NCBI RefSeq assembly: GCF_001013905.1
Contig: NZ_LN831790.1
Span: 4,664,001 to 4,728,000 of the forward strand
Direction: 5' to 3'
Length of the DNA: 64,000 nt
From: Streptomyces leeuwenhoekii
GTDB lineage: Bacteria > Actinomycetota > Actinomycetes > Streptomycetales > Streptomycetaceae
Shown here: one piece after another, positions 33,613-41,301 of the stretch
Layout of the letters: each line of letters begins with the position of its first letter
Position numbering within the stretch: position 1 is the first letter of the stretch
Program-made: the position numbers and the translations under genes
The notes under the pieces: generated by a model
Seen by the model: the letters and a program-made list of their open reading frames with translations, nothing else
Told to the model about the DNA's origin: nothing
The model's database searches: none

Positions 33613-34923
33613 TCAGGCCACGTCCGCGTCCCGCAGCGTCCGTGTCGTGTCGACGAAGCCCTTCCTGGCCGACACCAGGTGCCCGTCCCGGACGATCTGG
33701 ACGGTGACGTCGGTGTTGACCAGGCGCGGGAAGCCGACCGAGGCCAGCTTGTCCTGGAAGCGCCACTGGAGCTCCGGAGTGAGGCCGCCCGTGCCGACCT
33801 TCAGCCCGTCGTCGAGGGCGCGCGTCACGGTGTCGGCGGTCACCTCGCGGTCGCCGAGCGCCTCGACGACCCCCTTGAACACGGTGTACGCGATCCAGGT
33901 GGTCTGCACCCCGGCGTCCTCGGCGTCGACGCGGTTGTCGCCGAACGCCTGCTCCCGGATCACCTGCCGCATCCCGTTCCAGCGCGGATCGCTCGCGACC
34001 GGGTACCACCCGGTGACGTACGACCCCTCGTACGGCCCGGCCGCCCCGCCGGTCGCGTTGATCGTCGTCTGGTCGACGCTGCCGAGCACCGTGCCGGTGC
34101 GGACCCCGGGGTACTCCTCGCGGACGCGGCGGAAGGAGTCCATGAAGGTGTCGGTGCGGTCCCCGAGGACGGGCACCACACAGCCCTTCTCCAGCGGGTC
34201 GGCCGTGGCCCGCTCCAGCGCGCGCTGCGCCTGGGCGCCGTACTCGGTGGCGTCCTCCGGCGCCCGCTGGTCGTCGGCCGCCTCGTGCCCGCCGGCCATC
34301 AGGCCGGAGTCGAGCAGGGCCGGGAGCTGGTCGCCGGCGATGGTGTCCGGGCGCACCAGGGTCACGGGGCCGCAGCGCGGGGCGAGCGCGCTGCCGAGCC
34401 CGGCCAGCAGGGCGGGCTGCCCGCCGTTGACCGGGTAGGACAGCGGGCTGGTGAACTCGGCGTTGGTGATGCCGTAGCCGCCGATGTAGGGGATGCCGGC
34501 GCCTTCGAGCACCGGGAAGAAGGAGTCGCCGTGCTGGCTGTAGGAGCCGACGACCGCGACCGCGCCCTCCTTGACCGCGCGCCGGGCGCACTTGGCGGCC
34601 GTGATGCTGTCGTTGTGCTCGTTGCAGGTCACGACGTTGAGCGGGTGCCCGTTGATGCCGCCCTGGGCGTTGATCCAGCGGGCGTAGGCGCGGGCGAAGG
34701 CCGGCATGCCGGGCTTGTTGGTGGCGTTCGTGTCCTGCGGTGCCCAGGTCATGACGGTGATCGGATCGTCCCCGGAGCCCCCCGTGGCTCCGGGGACGAT
34801 CCCGCAGCCGGCGGCGAGCGAGGCACAGGCCACCAGGGCGCCCGCGGTCAGGGCGCCGGTTCGGGCGGGCCGGGTGAGGAGGCGGGGAAGGGAGATGCTG
34901 CGCTTGCGTCGCCTGCCGGTCAT
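33613..34923 (-). CDS. ABC-type solute-binding lipoprotein (branched-chain amino acid class)
   Basis: A 436-residue periplasmic-binding-protein-like lipoprotein. The signal peptide ends at a lipobox with Cys40 (LAAGC). The fold is that of the Leu/Ile/Val-binding class (Peripla_BP_6): FARAYARWINAQGGINGHPLNVV, then AVVGSYSQHGDSFFPVLEGAGIPYIGG. No permease or ATPase gene is next to it, so it either serves a distant transporter or acts as a receptor. ATG 34923 has only a weak ribosome binding site. It converges on the TQY membrane protein. Confidence 0.83.
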   Translation of the reverse strand: MTGRRRKRSISLPRLLTRPARTGALTAGALVACASLAAGCGIVPGATGGSGDDPITVMTWAPQDTNATNKPGMPAFARAYARWINAQGGINGHPLNVVTCNEHNDSITAAKCARRAVKEGAVAVVGSYSQHGDSFFPVLEGAGIPYIGGYGITNAEFTSPLSYPVNGGQPALLAGLGSALAPRCGPVTLVRPDTIAGDQLPALLDSGLMAGGHEAADDQRAPEDATEYGAQAQRALERATADPLEKGCVVPVLGDRTDTFMDSFRRVREEYPGVRTGTVLGSVDQTTINATGGAAGPYEGSYVTGWYPVASDPRWNGMRQVIREQAFGDNRVDAEDAGVQTTWIAYTVFKGVVEALGDREVTADTVTRALDDGLKVGTGGLTPELQWRFQDKLASVGFPRLVNTDVTVQIVRDGHLVSARKGFVDTTRTLRDADVA

Positions 34924-35040
34924 GGACGCACACGATTCCGCCACACGGCTAACCTGGAAGTGACCTCCGGTCAATGCGTGGTGGCGCGGAGGTGAATTGC
35001 GGGGGCCGGTGGGGCAGGCGTGGAGGGGAACGTACGATCG

Positions 35041-35541
35041 ATGACCGTGCAAGGTTCGGAGAACTCTTCCCGTCGCGGCCGCCGCTCCTCCACCATGGGC
35101 GGCATGCCACTGAACGACATGCCGTGGTGGCGCTGGCGCAGCCATGTGCGCTCCGCGCTGCACATGCTCTCCGACCCCGCCTTCCAGCGGGACGTCTGGC
35201 TGGCCGGGGTGGACGGCTACGGCGACGTCACCGACGCGGTGTACCGGCTGGTGGAGGACACCTGGCTCGACCACTGGTCCGCCGACAAGTACGTCGGCAC
35301 GATCTTCCGTGACTCGCAGGAGGCGGCGCTCGTCGACACCGCGGTCCTGCGGGTGCTGCGGATCATGCACGAGGTCGGGCCGGACGCCCCGGTCCAGACT
35401 TACCTCGCCCATCCGGCCTGGCCGGACGCGGTGCGGGCGGCGCGCGACGCGCATGTGCGGCTGGCCAGCAGCGACGGTGACGACCCCGACGCGGCGCCGC
35501 GCAGCCTGGAGGCGCTGCGCGTCCTGACCCGGACCGCGTAG
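35041..35541 (+). CDS. SCO4402-family conserved hypothetical protein
   Basis: A 166-residue soluble protein. The conserved block starts at PWWRWRSHVRSALHMLSD and continues with helical segments (VWLAGVDGYGDVTDAVYRLVEDTW; QEAALVDTAVLRVLRIMHEVG). It belongs to an actinobacterial family named after S. coelicolor SCO4402 and has no known activity. ATG 35041 is used; GTG 35020 lies upstream but would move the start into the ribosome binding site GGAGGGGA. Its TAG stop is the first triplet of a MITE-like repeat. purU follows. Confidence 0.75.
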   Translation: MTVQGSENSSRRGRRSSTMGGMPLNDMPWWRWRSHVRSALHMLSDPAFQRDVWLAGVDGYGDVTDAVYRLVEDTWLDHWSADKYVGTIFRDSQEAALVDTAVLRVLRIMHEVGPDAPVQTYLAHPAWPDAVRAARDAHVRLASSDGDDPDAAPRSLEALRVLTRTA

Positions 35542-35603
35542 GGCCTCTCGTCCGGATCACGCCGGGCTCGCGGGGTCCGGCCCGGCCCGAACGAAAGCCT
35601 CTG
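35539..35603 (+). mobile_element. Short relative of the 1135-1300 MITE
   Basis: Begins TAGGGCCTCTCGTCCGGATC, continues GCCGGGCTCGCGGGG and ends CCCGAACGAAAGCCTCTGG, an imperfect inverted copy of the start. It looks like the complete element with the middle deleted. Its first three bases are the stop codon of the preceding gene. Confidence 0.6.
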
Positions 35604-35664
35604 GCCGGTCCGGCTGGCGGGACGGCCCCCCGGCGGGGCCGCCGGATATGGGAACCTGTCCTGC

Positions 35665-36546
35665 ATGAACGAGCAGTCCACCCGAGCCGCGGCCCCGGCC
35701 GATCAGTACGTCCTCACCCTCTCCTGCCCGGACAAGCAGGGCATCGTGCACGCCGTGTCGAGCTACCTTTTCATGACCGGTTGCAACATCGAGGACAGCC
35801 AGCAGTTCGGCGACCACGACACGGGACTGTTCTTCATGCGCGTCCACTTCTCGGCCGAGGCGCCGGTGACCGTGGAGAAGCTGCGCGCCAGTTTCGCGGC
35901 GATCGGCGACTCCTTCCACATGGACTGGCAGATCAACCGGGCCGACGAGAAGATGCGCGTCCTGCTGATGGTCAGCAAGTTCGGCCACTGCCTGAACGAC
36001 CTGCTCTTCCGGGCCCGTATCGGCGCACTGCCGGTGGAGATCGCCGGTGTGGTGTCCAATCACACCGACTTCGCCGAGCTGGTGGCGTCGTATGACATCC
36101 CCTTCCACCACATCCCCGTGACGAAGGACACCAAGGCCCAGGCCGAGGCGCGGTTGCTGGAGATCGTGCGCGAGGAGGACGTCGAGCTGGTCGTCCTCGC
36201 CCGCTACATGCAGGTCCTCTCCGACGACCTGTGCAAGCGGCTGTCCGGGCGGATCATCAACATTCACCACTCCTTCCTGCCGAGCTTTAAGGGCGCCAAG
36301 CCCTACCACCAGGCGCACGCGCGCGGGGTGAAGCTGATCGGCGCCACCGCGCACTACGTGACGGCCGACCTCGACGAGGGGCCGATCATCGAGCAGGAGG
36401 TCGAGCGGGTCGGCCACGACGTCACCCCCGAGGGCCTGGTCGCCATCGGGCGGGACGTGGAGTGCCAGGCGCTGGCGCGGGCCGTGAAGTGGCACGCCGA
36501 GCGGCGGATCCTGCTCAACGGCCGGCGCACGGTCGTCTTCGCCTGA
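35665..36546 (+). CDS. purU: Formyltetrahydrofolate deformylase
   Basis: A 293-residue enzyme that hydrolyses 10-formyl-tetrahydrofolate to formate and tetrahydrofolate, balancing one-carbon units and feeding PurT in purine synthesis. An N-terminal ACT domain (about 12-85; LSCPDKQGIVHAVSSYLF) precedes the formyltransferase fold (95-285) with the catalytic set in NIHHSFLPSFKGAKPYHQA, GATAHYVTADLDEGPIIEQ. Length and motifs are standard. The ATG has no clear ribosome binding site. The stop codon is the start of a tandem octamer array. Confidence 0.93.
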   Translation: MNEQSTRAAAPADQYVLTLSCPDKQGIVHAVSSYLFMTGCNIEDSQQFGDHDTGLFFMRVHFSAEAPVTVEKLRASFAAIGDSFHMDWQINRADEKMRVLLMVSKFGHCLNDLLFRARIGALPVEIAGVVSNHTDFAELVASYDIPFHHIPVTKDTKAQAEARLLEIVREEDVELVVLARYMQVLSDDLCKRLSGRIINIHHSFLPSFKGAKPYHQAHARGVKLIGATAHYVTADLDEGPIIEQEVERVGHDVTPEGLVAIGRDVECQALARAVKWHAERRILLNGRRTVVFA

Positions 36547-36587
36547 CCGCCTGACCGCCTGACCGCTGACCGCCTGGCCGCCTGGCC
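36541..36587 (+). repeat. Octamer tandem array over the purU stop
   Basis: GCCTGACC is repeated three times from 36541 (the first copy includes the last codon and TGA stop), followed by GCTGACC and two GCCTGGCC. The stop codon itself has been amplified together with its context. Confidence 0.7.
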
Positions 36588-36655
36588 GGTCGACCGCCCG
36601 AGTCCCCGGCCCGCGCGGGAACGACTCGCGGCTCCGGTCGCCTCCGCCCCTCCGG

Positions 36656-38026
36656 TCACATCCGGCTGAGGGACGCCGCCGCCAGCAGGACGTCCCGGAT
36701 CGCCTCGCGGTCCCCGGACCGGCCGACCGCGGCGTCCTCCGGGGCGAGGCGCCCCGCGGCCAGGCGGCAGAACTCCACGCCGTCCAGGACCGCGTGGGCC
36801 ACCTCGTGGTCGGCGGAGCCCACCGCGGCGGGGGAGTCCAGCGCGATCAGCCACTCCCCGCCGCCCGATCCCTCGATCTCCAGCCGCAGGCTGCGCCCCG
36901 GCTCGCCCGCCGCGACCAGATGCCGGCGCGGACCGGGGGCGGCCGTCCCGGCCCGGCGGTGCGCCGCCAGCGCCCCCGGCAGCATCCGCGCCGTCAGGTC
37001 GATCATGCGGTGGAGGTGACGCGGGGAGGGCGGCTCGTACGGGTAGTCCACCGCGTCGGCGATGTCCTCGCCGCGCATCCAGCACGCGAAGGCCCGGTGC
37101 AGCAGCGCGTCGCGCAGGGGCAGCGTGACATCGCCGTACGAGAGGGGCATCCGGCCCTCGCCGTCGTCGGTGCACCCGCCGGTGAAGGACACCGTCCGGA
37201 CGATGGCGTGGGCCTGGTCCCGCCAGGGCGCCCGTACCGAGCGGGTGGGCGGGAAGCGGACGGTCCGCCCGCGCGCCTCCGTGCGGGCCCCCGGGGCCGG
37301 GGCCGGCGCGCGGGCGGGGCCGGGCGGATCGGGCAGGCCGAGAGCGACCGCGACGACTCCGTCGACCGCCAGCAGATCGGCGATGACCCCGGCCACCGTC
37401 GTCCGGCGGGTCGCCGCGCCATCGGACCAGCACAGCCGGACGGGAGCGTGCCACTCGGCGTCCTCGAAGTCCTGGAGCAGGGCGTCCAGCCGGGCGGTCT
37501 CGGCGTCGTACGGCTTCGCCCACGCGGGCACCGGGATGCGCGGCGGGCGCCGCTCCAGGCAGCCGTCCAGGACGCGGGCGCGCAGCGCCGGGTCCAGGTC
37601 GAGGCTCTCCGGGCGCCGGAGCAGCCCGACCGCGTCGCGCAGCCGCCGGGCCTCGTCGGCGCAGGCGCCGCAGCCGCGCAGGTGCTCCTCGACGGCGGCG
37701 GCCTCCCGCGCCGAGCACGCGGCCAGCGCCCACGCGCCCAGCAGCGACCGCAGCACCCCGTGCTCCCGCACGGCGGGCGACGCCGAGGGGTCCCGCAGGT
37801 CCGAGGGATCTCGCAGGTCCGAGGGGTTCCGCAGGTCCAAGGGGTCCGGCAGGTCCGGTGGGTCCGGCAGGTCCGGTGGCGGACCGGCCGGTTCTCCGCC
37901 GCCGCGCCCCGGCAGGCCGACCAGGGCGCCCGGGCCGCCCTGCCCGGACGGCCGCGCTCCGGCCCGGCCGCCGGGGTGCTCCGGCAGGTCGTCCTCGAAC
38001 GCCTCGAAGCGTTCCGCCCCGCTCAT
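36656..38026 (-). CDS. Zinc-finger anti-sigma factor fused to an MDMPI-like domain
   Basis: A 456-residue protein coupled to the ECF sigma gene by an ATGA overlap, the usual place for its anti-sigma factor. The zinc-binding motif is HLRGCGACADEARRL (His-x3-Cys-x2-Cys) near residue 115, typical of ZAS anti-sigma factors. Residues 20-90 are Pro/Asp-rich and contain an 18-bp tandem repeat (DLxDPx). The C-terminal 270 residues resemble a maleylpyruvate isomerase-type fold (FACWMRGEDIADAVDYPYEPP) rather than a membrane domain, so the complex is cytoplasmic and may sense a small thiol or metabolite. Confidence 0.78.
   Translation of the reverse strand: MSGAERFEAFEDDLPEHPGGRAGARPSGQGGPGALVGLPGRGGGEPAGPPPDLPDPPDLPDPLDLRNPSDLRDPSDLRDPSASPAVREHGVLRSLLGAWALAACSAREAAAVEEHLRGCGACADEARRLRDAVGLLRRPESLDLDPALRARVLDGCLERRPPRIPVPAWAKPYDAETARLDALLQDFEDAEWHAPVRLCWSDGAATRRTTVAGVIADLLAVDGVVAVALGLPDPPGPARAPAPAPGARTEARGRTVRFPPTRSVRAPWRDQAHAIVRTVSFTGGCTDDGEGRMPLSYGDVTLPLRDALLHRAFACWMRGEDIADAVDYPYEPPSPRHLHRMIDLTARMLPGALAAHRRAGTAAPGPRRHLVAAGEPGRSLRLEIEGSGGGEWLIALDSPAAVGSADHEVAHAVLDGVEFCRLAAGRLAPEDAAVGRSGDREAIRDVLLAAASLSRM
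37790..37879 (-). repeat. 18-bp tandem repeat inside the anti-sigma gene
   Basis: Five 18-bp units run 37790-37807, 37808-37825, 37826-37843, 37844-37861 and 37862-37879; the last two are identical. They encode repeats of six residues such as DLRDPS and DLPDPP. Unit length and GTCCGG core resemble the non-coding array at 8159-8302. Confidence 0.75.
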
Positions 38027-38604
38027 GCCGCGCCCCCGTACCCGGGTGGTGTCCCGGGGACGCAGGCATCGTGGGCGGTGGCGAGCAACTGCAGGCCCAG
38101 CCGCAGGCGGCGGCGGGCCTCGTCCTCGGTGACGCCGAGGTCGGCGGCCGTCTGGCGGTAGTCGCGGCGCTGGAAGTAGGCCAGCTCCAGCGCGGCGCGC
38201 AGCGGGACGGGCATCGCCTGGACGATGTAGTCGGCGCGGGCGGCGACCGCGGCGCGGCGCACCTTGTGCTCCAGTTCCTCGGCGCTTCCCGGCCCGCCGC
38301 GCTCCAGCGCCGCGGTCCCGGTGGCGCGCAGCCGCTCCACGGCCAGGCGGCGGGTCAGCGCGGCGAGCCAGGTGCGCAGCGGGCCCTGCCGGGGGTCGTA
38401 GGAGTCCGGGTGCTGCCAGACGTGGGCGAAGACCTCGCGCGTGATGCCGTCGGCCGAGGTCTCCTCGCCGAGGACGCGGTGGGCCAGGCCGCGCACGAGC
38501 GAGGCGAACCGGTCGTACAGTTCGCCGAGGGCGGCGGCCTCCCCGCGCGCGAGCCGCCGCTGCATCGTGTGGTCCCAGCGCTGCGGTATGTCCGTGTTCG
38601 CCAT
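38023..38604 (-). CDS. ECF-type RNA polymerase sigma factor
   Basis: A 193-residue sigma-70 family protein with region 2 at about 25-90 (LGELYDRFASLVRGLAHRVLG, VFAHVWQHPDSYDPRQGPLRTWL) and region 4 at about 130-180 (LAYFQRRDYRQTAADLGVTEDEARRRLRLGLQLL). The C-terminus overlaps the anti-sigma start (ATGA), so they are made together. The STAS antagonist and EF-hand genes diverge nearby. Its promoter target and stimulus are unknown. Confidence 0.9.
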   Translation of the reverse strand: MANTDIPQRWDHTMQRRLARGEAAALGELYDRFASLVRGLAHRVLGEETSADGITREVFAHVWQHPDSYDPRQGPLRTWLAALTRRLAVERLRATGTAALERGGPGSAEELEHKVRRAAVAARADYIVQAMPVPLRAALELAYFQRRDYRQTAADLGVTEDEARRRLRLGLQLLATAHDACVPGTPPGYGGAA

Positions 38605-39024
38605 GCGGCCCCCTCACCCCTGCCCGTGTCCGGCGCCCCCGCCGAGCGCCCCACGGCGTTCGGCCACCGACCTCTCGAATGTAGACGGCACCTTTGGTGA
38701 TGCGCGCCCCTTTGCAGCAATGTGCGCCCCCGGGCGCCCGGCAGGTGATAATGCGCGCCTTCCGAAAGCCTCTTGTGCTCCCCGTGTCTCCCCACCCTGT
38801 GACCGGAGTCGATCGAATCCGATCGAACAAGAGCGAAAGAGACTGAAACAAGACGTCTTTGATCGGTGCTCGTTTCCGGCGATGTGTTTGCGGGAACGGC
38901 CGGTGGGCAGGCGCGCGCCCAAGAAGCGTAGGCAGTGCTTCCGTTTCGACTGAACCCAGGCCCGGTCCGGATCGCGTCCGGTCGCTGCCCGGGCGCGATC
39001 CGGACGTTCCGGCGAGCGAAAGGC
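38605..39024. other. Divergent region between ECF sigma and STAS genes
   Basis: 420 bp without a gene. GC content is locally low around 38780-38900. GTTTCC (38872-38877) and GGGAAC (38892-38897) are 14 bp apart and match the stress-sigma (SigB-type) pattern GnnTn(14-16)GGGTAC at all but one position, reading toward the STAS gene. Confidence 0.35.
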
Positions 39025-39405
39025 ATGGTGGTGACGTTCAATGTGAACGCGGTCGAGCAGGGCGGATGGGCCGTGCTCCAGGTGTCGGGCGAGCTGGATC
39101 TGGTGACGTCGCCGGTGCTGCGGCAGCGGGTGCACGACGCGGTGGCCGAAGGCCGCCACAGTCTCGTCCTCGACCTCTCCGAGGTCCTGTTCTGCGACTC
39201 CAGCGGAGTCGGTGTGCTCATCGCCGCCCGGCGGCTGATCCGTTCCTGCCAGGGGCGGCTCCGCCTGATCCTGCCGGCCCGGGGCGCGGCCGACGGATCC
39301 CACGTCAACCGCGTCCTCGGCGCGCTGGGCGTGCGCCGGCTCTTCGACGTCCACCCCGACCTCGCCTCGGCGACCGGCGACGAGCCCCGCACCCCGGCCG
39401 CCTAG
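39025..39405 (+). CDS. STAS-domain anti-sigma factor antagonist
   Basis: A 126-residue SpoIIAA/RsbV-like protein. The phosphorylatable Ser lies in LFCDSSGVGVLIAARR (residues 55-70), following a five-strand core with ELDLVTSPVLRQRV. Such proteins bind RsbW-like kinases and free a sigma factor when unphosphorylated. A histidine-kinase-like ATPase is encoded 1.4 kb downstream. ATG 39025 is one base from AAAGG, so GTG 39031 may be the real start. A SigB-like promoter lies upstream. Confidence 0.88.
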   Translation: MVVTFNVNAVEQGGWAVLQVSGELDLVTSPVLRQRVHDAVAEGRHSLVLDLSEVLFCDSSGVGVLIAARRLIRSCQGRLRLILPARGAADGSHVNRVLGALGVRRLFDVHPDLASATGDEPRTPAA

Positions 39406-39459
39406 GCGGACCCCCAGGGTTCCCGGGTCCCCGCGGACCCCCAGGGTCCCCGGGTTCCC
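39406..39459 (+). repeat. 27-bp tandem pair directly after the STAS stop
   Basis: A 27-bp unit beginning GCGGACCCCCAGGG starts at 39406, the base after the TAG stop, and is repeated from 39433 with few changes. It is another case of a repeat anchored to a stop codon in this window. Confidence 0.65.
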
Positions 39460-39471
39460 GTGCCACACCTC

Positions 39472-39500
39472 TGTACCGGAATTCCCCCGGTTCCGGTACA
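39472..39500. promoter_or_regulatory. Perfect 10-bp inverted repeat before the EF-hand gene
   Basis: TGTACCGGAA (39472-39481) and TTCCGGTACA (39491-39500) flank a 9-bp spacer. It could be the STAS gene terminator or an operator for the EF-hand gene, whose ATG is 87 bp downstream. Confidence 0.5.
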
Positions 39501-39586
39501 ACCCTCGCCTTCCGGCGCGGGGACGCTCCCCGCCGTCGTACGCTCCGAGAGACGCACCCCACCGATGTAAGGCGGCCCGAAGAGAG

Positions 39587-40099
39587 ATGGTCAGCAGCGA
39601 GTACGAGCGCAGGATCGCCGCCCGGTTCACCACCTTCGACCAGGACGGCAACGGGTACATCGACCGTGAGGACTTCAACGGAGCGGCCAAGGCGCTGCTC
39701 GCGGAGTTCGGCATGGCGGCCCGGTCCGACAAGGGCCAGGCGCTGTACGGCGGCGCCGAGGCGTTCTGGCAGGGCATGGCGGGCATGGCGGACCGGGACG
39801 GTGACCAGCGCGTCACCCGCGAGGAGTTCGTCAGCGGCGCGGTCAAGCGCCTGAGCGACAACCCCGAGCGGTTCGCCGAGATCGCCCGTCCCTTCCTGCA
39901 CGCGGCCCTGGACGTCGCCGACGCCGACGACGACGGCGCGGTCACCGTCGAGGACGCGGCGCGTGCGCTGACGGCACTGGGGGTGGAGCCCGAGGCGGCC
40001 CGGCCGGTCGCCGCCGCCCTCGACGCGGACGGCGACGGGAAGGTGGGGGAGGCGGACGTCGTACCGGCCTTCGCCCGCTACTTCACCGTCTCCGAATAG
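39587..40099 (+). CDS. EF-hand calcium-binding protein
   Basis: A 170-residue calerythrin-like protein with four EF-hand loops: 18-29 (DQDGNGYIDRED), 69-80 (DRDGDQRVTREE), 112-123 (DADDDGAVTVED) and 146-157 (DADGDGKVGEAD). Only the second ends in the canonical Glu; the others have Asp at position 12, which lowers affinity or favours Mg. Such CabB-type proteins act as calcium buffers or sensors in Streptomyces and can affect aerial growth. AGAGAG precedes the ATG. It is next to sigma-factor regulators but has its own promoter region. Confidence 0.92.
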   Translation: MVSSEYERRIAARFTTFDQDGNGYIDREDFNGAAKALLAEFGMAARSDKGQALYGGAEAFWQGMAGMADRDGDQRVTREEFVSGAVKRLSDNPERFAEIARPFLHAALDVADADDDGAVTVEDAARALTALGVEPEAARPVAAALDADGDGKVGEADVVPAFARYFTVSE

Positions 40100-40161
40100 G
40101 CCGCCCCGCGCTCCCCGTTCCCCGACTCCCCATTCCCCGTTCCCCCCACTCCTCGCACCCC

Positions 40162-40190
40162 GCGCCCGTGCGGCCTGGCCGCACGGGCGC
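40162..40190. terminator. Perfect hairpin after the EF-hand gene
   Basis: GCGCCCGTGCGG (40162-40173) pairs with CCGCACGGGCGC (40179-40190) around a 5-nt loop: a strong stem 63 bp after the stop, preceded by TTCCCCG-type short repeats. No U-tract. Confidence 0.7.
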
Positions 40191-40778
40191 TCTGGCGCCA
40201 TGCCCGCACGGCCGGACCGGACGGACCGGACGAACCGGACGAACCTGTGGGCCGCGCGGCCGAGGCGGCGCGGAGGGGCGGTTTGGCGCACGCGATGACG
40301 GTGCCCCGGGGCTCGTGGGGGTGTGCCGTGGAGCGCGGCCCACGGCCGTCACGGAGCGTCATCACCGGCGGAAGTGGCCTCGAGTGCCGATTACTGCCCG
40401 CAGTCGGCCTCGCTCTCCGGTACCTTGAGTGAGATGCGAGTGGCTGCGAGCGCGAACCGTGTCGGCGCCGCCCCTGCGGCGGCCCCGAATCCGGCGCTGC
40501 GTGCCGTCATTCGCGGGGCTGGACGGCCTCACGGCGTCGTCTGTTCGACTGCTCGCGACGAGCGTCGCACAGTATGCCCTACGGGTACTCCTTCGCGCTG
40601 GAATATGCCCGAAGCGCTTGTTGAGGTGACTGTACGTCAACCATGCTGTCCCACAAGGGACTCACGTTCCGTGATCCCTGTCGTCCCGGCCGTCGTTCTG
40701 GCCATGCAGAAGATGGCTACGATCGTGGCCCTCGTGAGGCGCGAGCCTAAGTGTCCGCCGGTTCGGATGGTGTGAGCG
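40191..40778. other. 590 bp without a secure gene, lower GC
   Basis: Frames on both strands lack domains; the most extended on the plus strand (from 40435) shows weak third-position GC bias and no ribosome binding site. GC content is clearly below neighbouring genes from about 40370 to 40770. TTGAGGTGACTGTACGTCAA (around 40620) and short hairpins suggest a regulatory region for the ATPase gene, or an unrecognised RNA. Confidence 0.35.
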
Positions 40779-41282
40779 GTGCAGGTGCTTCAAGTGCAGC
40801 TGGAGATCCGGCCCGACCCTGCGGAGGTGGGGCGGGCCAGGAAGTGGGCCCGCTCGCGGCTCGCCGTTTCCGGGATACGGGACGACGAGCCGCTCGCCGA
40901 GACGCTGATCCTCCTCGTATCCGAACTCGTCACCAACGCCGTCGTGCACACCGGTTGCCCCGCCGTCCTGCGCCTGTGTCTGCCGGGAGCGGCCACGGAC
41001 GAGGCGACGGTGCGCCTGGAGGTGGCGGACTCCAGCGACCGGGCCCCGGTGCCGCGGTGCGCCGACGACGACGCTACGGGCGGGCGGGGCCTGGCCCTGG
41101 TCGTCGGCCTCGCCGACCGCTGGGGCTGGAGCCGCGAGGAGGGCGGCAAGCGCATCTGGTGCGAACTCGACCGCGGCGGTCAGACCGGGCCCGCGCCGGG
41201 TCGTGCGGGCGGCACGGGATGTGGTCCGACGCCCGGTGGTGGTGCCTCGGCGCGGGACGGGCTGGCCTTCGAGGCGGTGTGA
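40779..41282 (+). CDS. RsbW-like ATP-binding protein
   Basis: A 167-residue GHKL-fold protein with the N box ELVTNAVVHT (about 48-57), a G1-type box VADSSDRAPVP (about 85-95) and the G2 motif GGRGLALVVGLADRWGW (about 107-123). Such single-domain histidine-kinase-like ATPases are anti-sigma kinases that phosphorylate STAS antagonists; a STAS gene lies 1.4 kb upstream. The last 35 residues are Gly/Pro-rich. GTG 40779 has GGATGG 8 nt upstream. The partner sigma factor is unknown. Confidence 0.83.
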   Translation: MQVLQVQLEIRPDPAEVGRARKWARSRLAVSGIRDDEPLAETLILLVSELVTNAVVHTGCPAVLRLCLPGAATDEATVRLEVADSSDRAPVPRCADDDATGGRGLALVVGLADRWGWSREEGGKRIWCELDRGGQTGPAPGRAGGTGCGPTPGGGASARDGLAFEAV

Positions 41283-41283
41283 C

Positions 41284-41301
41284 GGCACGGACGGCCGTGC
41301 C
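41284..41301 (+). terminator. Hairpin just after the ATPase gene
   Basis: GGCACGG (41284-41290) and CCGTGCC (41295-41301) form a 7-bp stem with loop ACGG, starting 2 nt after the TGA stop. Confidence 0.5.

Noticed and set aside
30101..34933. 1,610-codon minus-strand frame
   Set aside because: Only its last part matches the binding lipoprotein region, and in a shifted frame; the remainder mirrors two plus-strand genes.
34948..34958. GGCTAACCT, half of a DtxR iron box, upstream of the binding lipoprotein
   Set aside because: The other half does not match, and the protein is of the amino-acid-binding class rather than an iron-siderophore type.
40362..40640. Minus-strand frame of 92 codons
   Set aside because: Arg/Ser-rich with no domain and weak codon bias; treated as intergenic.
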